NCBI GenBank assembly: GCA_021325195.1
Contig: JAJPHQ010000074.1
Location: 1-36,033, forward strand
Source of the DNA: Gammaproteobacteria bacterium
GTDB taxonomy: Bacteria > Pseudomonadota > Gammaproteobacteria > Xanthomonadales > Rhodanobacteraceae
Reading direction: 5' to 3'
Length of the DNA stretch: 36,033 bases
Shown in pieces: positions 9,153 to 17,259 of this stretch; the stretch's first letter is position 1, and each line of letters begins with the position of its first letter. The position numbers and the translations under genes are program-made. The notes below the pieces were generated by a model. It was not told the DNA's origin, did no database searches, and worked only from the letters and a program-made list of their open reading frames with translations.

Positions 9153-9674
9153 TCATTTTTTCTTCGGGGCGATCAGCATGGACATCTGCCGCCCCTCCAT
9201 GCGCGGGAACTGCTCCACCACGCCGTCCGCGGCGATGTCCGCCTCGATCCGCCGCGCCAGCGCGATGCCCAGTTCCTGATGCGACAGCTCGCGTCCGCGG
9301 AAGCGGATGTTGACCTTGACCTTGTCGCCTTCGGCAAGGAACCGCTGCATGTTGCGCAGCTTGATGTTGTAGTCGCCGACGTCGGTGGTCGGCCGGAACT
9401 TCATCTCCTTGATCTCGATCTGGCGGCTGCGGCGGCGGGCGGCGTGCGCCTTCTTCTGCTGCTCGAACTTGAACTTGCCGAAATCCATCACCCGGCATAC
9501 CGGCGGATCGGCGTTCGGCTGGATTTCGACCAGATCCAGACCCGCGTCCTCGGCCAGCGCCAGCGCTTCGTCGCGGTCGAGAATGCCGACCTGCTCCCCA
9601 TCGGCGCCGATCACCCGCACGCGCGGTACGCGGATCTCGTGGTTGCGCCGATTGCTCTTGTTTTCGGTGACGAT
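9153..9674 (-). CDS. infC: Translation initiation factor IF-3, with AUC start codon
   Basis: IF-3 keeps 30S subunits free and checks the start codon and initiator tRNA. The frame gives 173 residues with the N-domain ([40 protein letters not shown]), the lysine-rich linker and the C-domain ([29 protein letters not shown], ending APKKK). No ATG or GTG suits the N-terminus. AGGAGA is followed after 6 bases by ATC at 9674, giving (M)[10 protein letters not shown], which fits related proteins. A TTG at 9704 is also in frame but has no ribosome binding site at the right place. Rare start codons of infC (AUU in E. coli) are the basis of autogenous control, so AUC fits the family. It follows thrS by 47 bases. 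Confidence 0.95.
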   Translation of the reverse strand: MVTENKSNRRNHEIRVPRVRVIGADGEQVGILDRDEALALAEDAGLDLVEIQPNADPPVCRVMDFGKFKFEQQKKAHAARRRSRQIEIKEMKFRPTTDVGDYNIKLRNMQRFLAEGDKVKVNIRFRGRELSHQELGIALARRIEADIAADGVVEQFPRMEGRQMSMLIAPKKK

Positions 9675-9721
9675 ACCGTCTCTCCTGCTCTGTCCTGCCA
9701 GCAATGCCTGGCCGCACTCCG

Positions 9722-11626
9722 TCAGCGCGGGCCGGTTTCGGCCTCGAGGCGTTCCGCGAAACCGGACAACGCCATGCTGCCCAGATCTTCACCGGAACGT
9801 GCGCGCACGGAAACGGTGCCCTTCTCCCTCTCGCGGTCGCCAACCACGAGCAGATAGGGCACCTTCTGCAACGTATGCTCGCGGATTTTATAGCCTATTT
9901 TCTCGTTGCGCAAATCGGCGCGGACCCGGAGGCCCCGCCGGGCCAAGGCATCGGCCGCCTGCGCGGCGTAATCGGCCTGGGCGTCGGTGATGTTCAGCAC
10001 CACCGCCTGCACCGGCGCCAGCCACGCCGGGAAGTTGCCGGCGTGGTGCTCGATCAGGATGCCCAGGAAGCGCTCCATGGAGCCGACGATGGCCCGGTGC
10101 AGCATCACCGGATGCCGTTTCTGGCTCTGCTCGTCCACGTACTCGGCGCCCAGCCGCTCGGGCATCATGAAGTCCACCTGCATGGTGCCGAGCTGCCAGG
10201 TGCGGCCGATGGCGTCCTTCAGGTGATACTCGATCTTCGGGCCGTAGAACGCGCCCTCGCCCGGCAGCTCCTCCCACTGCGCGCCGCAGGCGCGCAGCGC
10301 ATCGCGCAGCGCGTTCTCGGCCTTGTCCCAGACCTGGTCCGAACCCAGCCGCGGCTCGGGCCGCAGCGCCAGCTTGATCGCGATATCGGTGAAACCGAAA
10401 TCGCGGTAAACCGCCAGCGCCTGCGCGTGGAAAGCCGTCACTTCGGATTCGATCTGCTCCTCGGTGCAGAAGATGTGGCCGTCGTCCTGGGTGAACGCGC
10501 GCACGCGCATCAGGCCGTGCAGCGCGCCGGAGGGTTCGTTGCGCGTGCAGGAGCCGAACTCGCCGTAGTGGATCGGCAGATCGCGGTAGCTGTGCAGGCC
10601 GTCGTTGTAGACCTGCACGTGCCCCGGGCAGTTCATCGGCTTCACCGCGTAGGTGCGCTTCTCCGACTCGGTGAAGAACATGTTGTCCTTGTAGTTGTCC
10701 CAGTGGCCGGACTTCTTCCACAGCGAGACATCCAGGATGGAGGGGCAACGCACTTCCTGATAACCCGACTCGCGATAGACGCGGCGCATGTACTGCTCGA
10801 CCTGCTGCCACAGCGTCCAGCCGTTGGGATGCCAGAACACCACGCCAGGCGCTTCCTCCTGCTGGTGAAACAGGTCGAGCTGCCTGCCTATCTTGCGGTG
10901 GTCGCGCTTCTCGGCTTCCTCCAGTTGCGTGAGGTAGGCCTTGAGATCCTTGTCGTTCAACCAGGCCGTGCCGTAGATGCGCGAGAGCATTTCGTTGTGG
11001 CTGTCGCCGCGCCAGTAGGCGCCGGCGGTTTTCATCAGCTTGAACGCCTTCAGCCTGCCGGTGTCGGGCACGTGCGGGCCGCGGCACAGGTCGGTGAACT
11101 CGCCCTGCGTGTAGAGCGAAAGTTCCTCGTTCGCCGGAATCGACTCGATGATCTGCGCCTTGTATTCCTCGCCCAGATCGCGGAAGAACCTGATCGCCTC
11201 GTCGCGCGACTTCACGCTGCGCGTGACCGGTAACGCTTCGGCCGCGATCTTCTTCATTTCGGCTTCGATCGCCGGCAGGTCCTCGGGCTTGAACGGTTCC
11301 TTGCGCGCGAAGGCGTAGTAGAAGCCGTTCTCGATCACCGGGCCGATCGTCACCTGCGTGCCCGGATGCAGCCGCTGCACCGCCTGCGCCAACAGGTGCG
11401 CGGTGGAGTGGCGGATGATGTCCAGCGCCTCGGGCGATTTCTCGGTGACGATCTCCACGCGCGCGTCGTGATCGATGATGCGCGAGAGATCCACCAGCTT
11501 GCCGTCCACCTTGCCGGCCAGCGCCGCTTTCGCCAAACCGGTGCCGATCGAGGCGGCGACTTCGCGCACCGTCGGCGGCGAATCGAAAGTTTTCCGGCTG
11601 TTGTCGGGGAGCGTGATCGTGATCAT
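9722..11626 (-). CDS. thrS: Threonyl-tRNA synthetase
   Basis: The enzyme charges tRNA-Thr and edits mischarged serine. The 634-residue product (E. coli 642) has the N-terminal TGS domain ([14 protein letters not shown] onward, about 1-60), the editing domain with [12 protein letters not shown], the class II core and the C-terminal anticodon-binding domain. The zinc ligands expected in the family are present: Cys in NCPGH, His in DDGHIFC and His in [11 protein letters not shown]. The ATG at 11626 gives the family N-terminus; its ribosome binding site is weak. The frame continues upstream into the leader but is not coding there. A leader with a short threonine-containing ORF and a terminator precedes it, so attenuation is likely. 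Confidence 0.97.
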   Translation of the reverse strand: MITITLPDNSRKTFDSPPTVREVAASIGTGLAKAALAGKVDGKLVDLSRIIDHDARVEIVTEKSPEALDIIRHSTAHLLAQAVQRLHPGTQVTIGPVIENGFYYAFARKEPFKPEDLPAIEAEMKKIAAEALPVTRSVKSRDEAIRFFRDLGEEYKAQIIESIPANEELSLYTQGEFTDLCRGPHVPDTGRLKAFKLMKTAGAYWRGDSHNEMLSRIYGTAWLNDKDLKAYLTQLEEAEKRDHRKIGRQLDLFHQQEEAPGVVFWHPNGWTLWQQVEQYMRRVYRESGYQEVRCPSILDVSLWKKSGHWDNYKDNMFFTESEKRTYAVKPMNCPGHVQVYNDGLHSYRDLPIHYGEFGSCTRNEPSGALHGLMRVRAFTQDDGHIFCTEEQIESEVTAFHAQALAVYRDFGFTDIAIKLALRPEPRLGSDQVWDKAENALRDALRACGAQWEELPGEGAFYGPKIEYHLKDAIGRTWQLGTMQVDFMMPERLGAEYVDEQSQKRHPVMLHRAIVGSMERFLGILIEHHAGNFPAWLAPVQAVVLNITDAQADYAAQAADALARRGLRVRADLRNEKIGYKIREHTLQKVPYLLVVGDREREKGTVSVRARSGEDLGSMALSGFAERLEAETGPR

Positions 11627-11789
11627 GGGATTCTGATGCGCTTGAATGAAGCGTGCCGTTGTCGGGAAGCGCGGCCAGAGCCGCCAGCCATGGCCCAGAG
11701 CTCCGTGACCGCATTGGATCTGCATGGTTGACGGAAGGTCTTCCCTTGCAGCGTCGTCGCCAAACGCAGTCGCCCGGACGGCGGGCAAC

Positions 11790-11812
11790 AAAAAAGGACG
11801 CGAGGCGTCCTT
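11790..11812 (-). terminator. Intrinsic terminator in the thrS leader
   Basis: On the minus strand AAGGACGC-CTC-GCGTCCTT forms an 8-base-pair stem followed by six T. It lies 28 bases after the stop of the short leader ORF and about 160 bases before the thrS start. Its position between promoter and gene fits an attenuator. Confidence 0.8.
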
Positions 11813-11839
11813 CCGGCCAGCCGCGCGAATGGGCCCGAA

Positions 11840-11860
11840 TTAGAAGTGCGTAGTCTCCAT
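11840..11860 (-). CDS. Putative thrS leader peptide METTHF
   Basis: ATG GAG ACT ACG CAC TTC TAA encodes six residues with two adjacent threonine codons. It lies between a promoter-like pair (11950-11922) and an intrinsic terminator (11812-11790). A ribosome slowed at the threonine codons when charged tRNA-Thr is scarce could favour read-through into thrS. No clear ribosome binding site precedes it, and only two threonine codons are present, so the assignment rests on position. Confidence is moderate. Confidence 0.5.
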   Translation of the reverse strand: METTHF

Positions 11861-11921
11861 GTCGCACACTGAACCGGCGTTTCCGCGGGTCACCTTGCTC
11901 GGATCGGTAACGATGCGTGCA

Positions 11922-11950
11922 ACGCTAGCGCGGGCGCTTCGCGTCGTCAA
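11922..11950 (-). promoter_or_regulatory. Candidate promoter of the thrS-infC-rpmI-rplT operon
   Basis: On the minus strand TTGACG (11950-11945), a spacer of 17 bases and TAGCGT (11927-11922) form a sigma-70-like pair with a good -35 and a modest -10. Transcription would start near 11915 and include the leader ORF and the terminator. Confidence 0.5.
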
Positions 11951-12015
11951 CGCGGCGACGATCGAGCCTCCTCCCCCGATCACGTCACGACCGGGGCCCG
12001 CTCCCCTCGCCCTTG

Positions 12016-12062
12016 TCCTCTCCAAGCCCGGCTTCCTGCCTCGCCGAGAGATCCCGCCTTGA
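12016..12062. repeat. Dispersed intergenic repeat, copy B
   Basis: This is the second copy of the pyrimidine-rich repeat at 9101-9147, about 65 bases upstream of the thrS promoter. The rest of the gene-free stretch 11861-12304 holds the thrS promoter, a strong palindrome and the tRNA-Val promoter region; no protein-coding gene is supported there. Confidence 0.55.
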
Positions 12063-12085
12063 GCATCCATGCTCGAGGCGCCCGC

Positions 12086-12112
12086 GGGCGCGAGCTGCGA
12101 TGGCTCGCGCCC
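12086..12112. repeat. Perfect 10-base-pair palindrome (REP-like)
   Basis: GGGCGCGAGC (12086-12095) is perfectly inverted at 12103-12112 with a 7-base loop. A second short palindrome, GAGCAT-CC-ATGCTC, lies just before it at 12061-12074. These look like dispersed intergenic palindromes. No T-tract is present. Confidence 0.5.
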
Positions 12113-12186
12113 TCCACGGCGCCCGTCCTTCGGGCCGGCCACGCTGGCCGCGCGTACCTTGACGCGCGCGGTCAGCGCATCTCGCG

Positions 12187-12279
12187 TAGAATGCCCGCTC
12201 ACCCCGCAACCCGGAGGGGGTGATCGTCGTGCTCCGCACGATGGATCCTTGAAAAACGCGGGCAGAGATGGCCCGCTTT
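12187..12279 (+). promoter_or_regulatory. tRNA-Val upstream region: -10 box and two hairpins, possible small RNA
   Basis: TAGAAT (12187-12192) is followed by the GC-rich GCCCGCTC, as in stringently controlled stable-RNA promoters. A TTGACG lies upstream but at 22 bases, too far for a standard -35. Downstream are a hairpin at 12224-12244 (9 pairs, two G-T) and a second, GCGGGC/GCCCGC at 12258-12276, followed by TTT. This may be the leader of the tRNA transcript, or a short RNA of about 80 bases ending at the second hairpin. Confidence 0.3.
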
Positions 12280-12304
12280 GGCGCGCCAGGGATGCGCACG
12301 ATTC

Positions 12305-12379
12305 GGGCGCGTAGCTCAGCGGTAGAGCACTACCTTGACATGGTAGGGGTCACAGGTTCGATCCCTGTCGCGCCCACCA
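12305..12379 (+). tRNA. tRNA-Val (anticodon GAC)
   Basis: The 75-base sequence includes an encoded CCA. The acceptor stem GGGCGCG pairs with CGCGCCC, the D-arm is GCTCAGCGGTAGAGC, the anticodon stem CTACC/GGTAG encloses TTGACAT with anticodon GAC, and the T-arm is ACAGGTTCGATCCCTGT. It reads GUC/GUU valine codons. It stands alone, convergent with the last gene of the polysaccharide operon. Confidence 0.97.
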
Positions 12380-12415
12380 GATCCGCCATGATCCGGCCCT
12401 CCTGCGGCCGGCCCG

Positions 12416-13651
12416 TCATTCGCCCGGACGTTCCCGACCGGGAAGCGCGGCCATCCGGCGCATCTTCCGCGCCGGCGCCAGCAACCGCCGATACACCGCC
12501 AGCGTGCGGGCGATCACGATGCGCTCGTCGAACTCCGCCAGCGCCTTGGCGCGCGCCGCCTGCCCCAGCCGCGCGGCCAGACCGGGATCGTCCAGCAGAC
12601 GCGCGATCGCGCGCGCCAGCGCACCGGCATCGCGAGGCGGTACCAGCAGGCCGTCCACGCCGTCGGTGACGACTTCGCGGCAACCCGGCATGTCGGTGGT
12701 GACCAGCGGCAACGCGCAGGCAGCCGCCTCGATCAGTGATTTCGGGACGCCCTCGCGGTAGTAGCTGGGCAGCACCATGAGATCCACCGATTCGTAGAGC
12801 GCGCGCATGTCCTCGACGTGGCCTAGCCACTCCAGCACGCCCTGCTCCGCCCACTCGCGCAAGCTCGCTTCCTGTACCGCGGCCGGGTTGCCGGGATCGG
12901 GGGTTCCGGCCAGCAGAAAGCGCACCTTGCGTCCCTCCGCGCGCAGCAGACGCGCGGCCTCGGCGTATTCCGCCACGCCCTTGTCCCACAGCAGACGCGC
13001 CGCCAGCAGCACGCGTGGCGTCGAAGGCGGTGCAGCGGAAGGCGGACGCGGGGCGAATCGCGAGCAATCCACGCCCGAGCCGGGTATCAGATCGATGCAG
13101 CCGGCCTCGACCAGTCCGGACCGTTCGAACAGGTCGCGATCGTCCGGGTTCTGCAGGATCAACCGTGCGCCCCGTCCGCGCAGGGCGAGGCGCAGCAGCG
13201 CGCGGACCACCGGACGCAGCAGCCGCGCCTTGGCATCTCGACTGGCAAACACGTAGCCCAGCCCCGCCACCGCGTTGATCCGTGCCGGCACCCGCGCCAG
13301 CCGGGCCGCGAGCGAGCCGTACACCGCGCACTTGATGGTAAAACCGTGCACCAGCGCGGGCCGTTCGCGCCGGAACAGGACGAACAGGCTCCAGAGCAGG
13401 CGTGCCTCGCGGAAGGGATTGAGGCTGCGCCGGTCCAGCGGCACCGGCTGCCAGCGGAGGCCCAGTCCGCGCAGCCGCGGCCCGTATTCGCCGGGCGGCG
13501 ACAGCAGCAGCACGTCATGACCCGCCGCCTGCAGCGCGAGCGCCAGCGAACGGCGGAAGTTGTAGAGATACCAGTCGGTGTTCGCGAACAGCGCCACTTT
13601 CGCGCCGCCGTGGTGCGGGGTGCCGGGAGACGCGGGAACGTCGCGTGGCAA
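12416..13651 (-). CDS. GT4-family glycosyltransferase, last gene of the polysaccharide operon
   Basis: This 411-residue GT-B enzyme probably adds a sugar from a nucleotide donor to the lipid-linked repeat unit at the inner membrane. The N-terminal domain (KVALFANTDWYLYNFRRSLA, then HGFTIKCAVYG and INAVAGLGYVFAS) resembles the PglA/CapM-like branch. The C-terminal donor domain has RLLWDKGVAEYAEAARLL, LPSYYREGVPKSLIEAAACA and TTDMPGCREVVTDGVDG, the E-x7-E type motif of GT4. Sugar specificity cannot be read. The start is a TTG at 13651, supported by GGGAG seven bases upstream; a GTG at 13597 would remove a non-conserved N-terminus. It follows the secreted-protein gene by 18 bases and converges on tRNA-Val. 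Confidence 0.85.
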   Translation of the reverse strand: MPRDVPASPGTPHHGGAKVALFANTDWYLYNFRRSLALALQAAGHDVLLLSPPGEYGPRLRGLGLRWQPVPLDRRSLNPFREARLLWSLFVLFRRERPALVHGFTIKCAVYGSLAARLARVPARINAVAGLGYVFASRDAKARLLRPVVRALLRLALRGRGARLILQNPDDRDLFERSGLVEAGCIDLIPGSGVDCSRFAPRPPSAAPPSTPRVLLAARLLWDKGVAEYAEAARLLRAEGRKVRFLLAGTPDPGNPAAVQEASLREWAEQGVLEWLGHVEDMRALYESVDLMVLPSYYREGVPKSLIEAAACALPLVTTDMPGCREVVTDGVDGLLVPPRDAGALARAIARLLDDPGLAARLGQAARAKALAEFDERIVIARTLAVYRRLLAPARKMRRMAALPGRERPGE

Positions 13652-13669
13652 GGCCGTGCTCCCGCTGCG

Positions 13670-14776
13670 TCACGGCAGTCCGTTCGCGGCGCAGGCCATG
13701 CGCACGCGGTGGATCGCATCGACGTATTGCCGGAAATCGGCGGCGACGGGTCCCTTGCCGTAAGGTCCGTCGGTCTGCCACGCGCTGCCCTTTCCGTAGA
13801 TCCACACGTAGCGCTCCGCCAGCCCGAACGCCTCCCGCAGGCGGCGTTCGAACTCGTCCGGATTCTTGCGGCCGGACTTGTCGCCGTAGGAAAGTCCCAG
13901 CGGCCACAACCCCGGCGCCACGCTGAAATCCTCCGGCTTCACCGGAACCGCATCCAGCAGCGCCGCGTACTGCTGCTCCGCCTGCCGCATCGAAGGAATG
14001 ATGTGCCCGTTGTAGGTCTGTTCGGTCGCCAGCACGACGTGCTTCCACGGCACGGACAGCAGCCCCCGCACGACCGGCACGGCCAGCCCGTAACCGCCGT
14101 TGCTCAGCCGGTTCGGCCTGCCCGCCAGCCACTGCATGCCGGCCTCGAGTTTCTGCTCGAACATCCGGTCGCGCTGCGCTTCCAGCAACACGTCCGGAAG
14201 CACGATGAGCGTCATGTCGGGATAGGCCTGATGCATGGCCTCGCCGATCGCGCGGCCCGTCTGCTCCACCGTGGCCGCGAGTTCGGGGCCGCCCGCGCCA
14301 GCACCCCACGCCGGCTGGTGCGGCTCCAGATCCAGCGCGATGCCTTTCAACCCCGCGTAACGGGCCAGCGCGGCGGCGTGCGCGAAGTGCTCGACCACGG
14401 CCGCGTTCTGATCGGCGTCGTGCCAGTCGTGCCCCTTGTAGAGCGCGACCTTGATGAAATTGTCGGTGACCCCGTACTGCGCGTAGAGGGTCTGGAACCG
14501 CCGCAAGGCCTGCCACAACGCACTGCCGGGGTCGGTTCCCACATCGACCTGCCAGTAGGCCATCGCGTTGTTCACGAAGAATCCCTGCACGCCGACGGTG
14601 CGGCCCCAGTAGGCCGCCTGCTCCGGATTGATCTGGGTGCGGTAATCGACGCCATCGAACATCAGGAGCCTGGGGCAATCCGCCCCGGCCGGGGCGCAAC
14701 AGGCGCACAGGAACAGGGCGAGCCAAGCCATCCACCGGGTCTTGTTGCTTCGCCGACGATTCGCGAACCCGTTCAT
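13670..14776 (-). CDS. Secreted protein of unknown function, possibly TIM-barrel glycoside-hydrolase-like
   Basis: The 368-residue product has a basic start (NRRRSNKTR), a hydrophobic core (WMAWLALFLCACCAPAGA) and a probable cleavage near Ala33, so it is exported. I do not recognise the family. Features that suggest a carbohydrate-active barrel are the strand-end acidic motif GIALDLEPH (Asp149, Glu151), TLIVLPDVLLEA, VVLATEQTYNGH (Glu252) and YVWIYGKGSAW near the end. In a polysaccharide operon such a protein might cut or trim the polymer in the periplasm. That is an inference only. The ATG overlaps the stop of the preceding methyltransferase (ATGA), so translation is coupled. Confidence 0.75.
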   Translation of the reverse strand: MNGFANRRRSNKTRWMAWLALFLCACCAPAGADCPRLLMFDGVDYRTQINPEQAAYWGRTVGVQGFFVNNAMAYWQVDVGTDPGSALWQALRRFQTLYAQYGVTDNFIKVALYKGHDWHDADQNAAVVEHFAHAAALARYAGLKGIALDLEPHQPAWGAGAGGPELAATVEQTGRAIGEAMHQAYPDMTLIVLPDVLLEAQRDRMFEQKLEAGMQWLAGRPNRLSNGGYGLAVPVVRGLLSVPWKHVVLATEQTYNGHIIPSMRQAEQQYAALLDAVPVKPEDFSVAPGLWPLGLSYGDKSGRKNPDEFERRLREAFGLAERYVWIYGKGSAWQTDGPYGKGPVAADFRQYVDAIHRVRMACAANGLP

Positions 14777-15471
14777 GCCGCCTCCGCATGCACGGACGCC
14801 GTTTTCGATTTCAGCAGGAAAACCATTTCCTGCGAGATCGCGGGCGCGATCCAGACCCGATCGACGATCTCGAATGCCGGTTCGAGTTCAGCGCACGCCT
14901 GTTGCTTGCTGCAGAAGCACAGCGAGCCGTGCAGGCCGCCGAAGACCGCGGCCCGCGCGGCACGGCGCAGCTTGTGGAAGCGGTTCTCGATGCCGAACGA
15001 AACGATCGCGCAGCGTGCCACGCGCGCGAATTCGTCCAGCATCTTCCGGCGCAGCGCCGCGGGCACCCGGTGCATCAGCCGCAGGCACACGACCACCTCG
15101 AATTCGCCGTCGCCGAAGCCGGACAGATCGCCTGCGTCCTCGACCCGGAAGGCGACGCGCCCGTAGCCGATCCGCGCGTATTCGGCCTCGGCCACCTTCA
15201 GCATGCTCGCGGAAACATCGGCGGCGACCACCCGGGTTCCCAGCGCGGCGAAAGTCTCCGCGAGCTTTCCCGTGCCCGCCGGGATGTCCAGCGCGGTACG
15301 GTGCGGAACCCGCGCCAGCAACGATTCGATCGTGCGCCGCTCCCGCCGCGCCACCAGCCGCGAGGGCAGATTCCGCCAGCCGCTCGGCGCCGCGAACATC
15401 CGGTGATAGCGCTGCGCGATGGTGTCGTCCTGGTAGAACTTCCTGGTATCGCGCTCGTAATCAAAATTCAT
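14773..15471 (-). CDS. Class I SAM-dependent methyltransferase
   Basis: The 232-residue product has a Rossmann-type methyltransferase core: motif I ALDIPAGTGKLAETF, motif II VVAADVSASMLKVAE, and DAGDLSGFGDGEFEVVVCLRLMHRV for motifs III-IV. It probably methylates a sugar or a lipid-linked glycan, judging by the operon; nothing in the sequence fixes the acceptor. The ATG at 15471 overlaps the end of the upstream kinase-fold gene by 11 bases. It ends in an ATGA overlap with the secreted-protein gene. Confidence 0.85.
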   Translation of the reverse strand: MNFDYERDTRKFYQDDTIAQRYHRMFAAPSGWRNLPSRLVARRERRTIESLLARVPHRTALDIPAGTGKLAETFAALGTRVVAADVSASMLKVAEAEYARIGYGRVAFRVEDAGDLSGFGDGEFEVVVCLRLMHRVPAALRRKMLDEFARVARCAIVSFGIENRFHKLRRAARAAVFGGLHGSLCFCSKQQACAELEPAFEIVDRVWIAPAISQEMVFLLKSKTASVHAEAA

Positions 15472-16363
15472 GGTTCGCCACCCATTTTTCGAGTTGCCGG
15501 AAATACAGCCCGAGGTAAGGCCGGCCCAGGACCCGTTTCGCGCCGGGCATGCCGCGCAGCGCCTTTTCCGCGAAATGCCTTCGCATCGCCACGGTTTCGT
15601 GCAGGAAGTAATTGAGCAGGGTCCGGTCGAGCCTGCGGCCGGAAGCCGTCTCGTAACCCGACAGCAGTTGCGCGGCGTCGAAGCGCTGCCACACCTTCAG
15701 CGAACCGCCGCTGCCCCAGTTGATCATCAGCAGGGAAATCACGAACCGGGCCACGTCGTCCTCCGGCATGCCCAGATACACGTGCTGCGGATCGAAAAAG
15801 CACCAGCCGCCGCGATCGCGATCGAACCGGAAATTCCTGGCCTCGAAGCCGCCGATGAAGAGCGTCCGCTCACGGCCGGCGATGCGCCGGACCACGTCCC
15901 GGCCGGGGACCAGATATCCGTCGTGGAGGTAATCCTTGAGCGGATAATCCAGCGCTTCGCCCGGCGCGGCGTGCAGCGCGGCCAGCAGCGTCATGGCTTC
16001 CCGCAGCGCGGCGGTCCGTTGCGCGTAGGAGGTGCCGCGCCGCCGCAGCAGCTCGCGCATGTCCGGGCCCGCGAGGTACGGGTACACGACGCAGGCGTGA
16101 TCCCGCCGCAGCGGGCAGCACACGCGCCGGCACAGGCGGTGCAGCAGCAGCATGTCGGCGAACTCGCGGCGGGCCTTGTCGATGCACAAGGAGTCCAGCC
16201 AATCCTGCGCCGGATCGTCGCTGCGGCGAAAGATCTTGTAGAACCTTCCCTCCGACGACGCGATCCACGATTCCTTGCGCGCCGTGAAGCTCAGCGCGGC
16301 GATTTCGCCCGCAGCGGCCATCGGGGACGCGTCCTTGCGGGCGTGGACGGCCGTGTCGATCAT
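15461..16363 (-). CDS. Kinase-fold protein with degenerate catalytic loop
   Basis: The 300-residue product looks like a small protein-kinase/APH-fold domain. Lys43 (RFYKIFRR) may be the nucleotide-binding lysine, Glu67 (ARREFADM) the helix-C glutamate, and VYPYLAGPDMREL the hinge. The catalytic loop expected as HGDxxxxN reads IGGFEARN (170-177): the asparagine Asn177 is kept, but the aspartate five residues before it is glycine, with Glu174 nearby. A metal-binding aspartate (Asp191, FFDPQH) is present. It may be a lipopolysaccharide-kinase relative with altered chemistry or a pseudokinase with a binding role. The ATG at 16363 overlaps the upstream methyltransferase stop (ATGA). Confidence 0.7.
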   Translation of the reverse strand: MIDTAVHARKDASPMAAAGEIAALSFTARKESWIASSEGRFYKIFRRSDDPAQDWLDSLCIDKARREFADMLLLHRLCRRVCCPLRRDHACVVYPYLAGPDMRELLRRRGTSYAQRTAALREAMTLLAALHAAPGEALDYPLKDYLHDGYLVPGRDVVRRIAGRERTLFIGGFEARNFRFDRDRGGWCFFDPQHVYLGMPEDDVARFVISLLMINWGSGGSLKVWQRFDAAQLLSGYETASGRRLDRTLLNYFLHETVAMRRHFAEKALRGMPGAKRVLGRPYLGLYFRQLEKWVANHEF

Positions 16364-17259
16364 GCCTGCGCCTCCCGGCCGGCCGCGGCGCGGCTTGACC
16401 CGGGCGCTGCCGAAACCCCCGGCTCCCTGCGGAACGCGTACTGATCGCAGCTGGTCCCCATGAGGCCCCTGAGCGGATTTCCGCGCCGGTGGAGAAACTC
16501 GCGTTCCACCGCGAAGCCCAGCCTCGCCAGCAAGGCATGGCATTCGTCCGGGCTGATCGACTGGTAGGGATAGCCGCCCAGCCAGTCGTGGACGTCGTTG
16601 TAGAAATCCATGCCGCGGTGTCCGTAATTCCGGACGTAGGCATCGAAATCCTTGCTCCGCAATGCGAAATCCAGCCTGCGCAGGAAGATGAATGCAGCCA
16701 TCGCGCGCCGCTGGGAGGCGGGAGACGCCTTCGAATACCAGCGCTTGAGCACGCGCCACATCCCGCAAAACGGCGTCTTCCGGTACAGCGCCAGATAAAA
16801 CTCGCCGCCCGGTCCGACCAGGGCCGCGGCGGTTTCGACGGCCCTGACCATGTCGCCGGTGTGGTGCAGCACGCCCCACGAATGGACGATGTCGAAGCTG
16901 CCGAACTCGACCGGCTGCATGTCGAACACGCTGCACACCCGGAAATCCGCCGGAAAGTCCGGCGCGAAACGCGCGAACACCTCCCTCGCCGCCCGCACGG
17001 AATCGGGATCCAGATCGACACCCGCGACCCGGCTTGCGCCCAGCCGCGCCGCCGCCAGCGCGGACAACCCCGAGCCGCAACCGATGTCCAGGAAGCTCCG
17101 TCCATCCAGCCGCTGCCGCCCGCTCAGGCTGCGCAATCCCTCCACGGCCCGGGCTATCTTCGCCTCGTCGATCTTGCTTGCGTAATCCAGCCAGTTCCGG
17201 CCGAAGGCGAAATGGGATCGCTGCTCGAGCAGGTTTTCCCGCTTCAGCATGATGCTCAT
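16360..17259 (-). CDS. Class I SAM-dependent methyltransferase
   Basis: The 299-residue product has motif I FLDIGCGSGLSALAAARLGA, then VAGVDLDPDSVRAARE and FDIVHSWGVLHHTGDM, the UbiE/Coq-like pattern of small-molecule methyltransferases. A long C-terminal part (about 170-299) with YNYGHRGMDFYNDVHDWLGG-like residues (NYGHRGMDFYNDVHDW) and GYPYQSISPDECHALL is seen in methyltransferases of polysaccharide clusters. The likely acceptor is a sugar of the repeat unit. The ATG at 17259 has a strong ribosome binding site (GAGGAGGTG) and overlaps the asparagine-synthase stop. It ends in an ATGA overlap with the kinase-fold gene. Confidence 0.85.
   Translation of the reverse strand: MSIMLKRENLLEQRSHFAFGRNWLDYASKIDEAKIARAVEGLRSLSGRQRLDGRSFLDIGCGSGLSALAAARLGASRVAGVDLDPDSVRAAREVFARFAPDFPADFRVCSVFDMQPVEFGSFDIVHSWGVLHHTGDMVRAVETAAALVGPGGEFYLALYRKTPFCGMWRVLKRWYSKASPASQRRAMAAFIFLRRLDFALRSKDFDAYVRNYGHRGMDFYNDVHDWLGGYPYQSISPDECHALLARLGFAVEREFLHRRGNPLRGLMGTSCDQYAFRREPGVSAAPGSSRAAAGREAQA

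Noticed and set aside
11861-12202. Minus-strand open frame of up to 120 codons upstream of thrS
   Set aside because: It crosses the dispersed repeat, palindromes and the thrS promoter, and has no recognisable domain. Only its last six codons are kept, as a leader ORF candidate.
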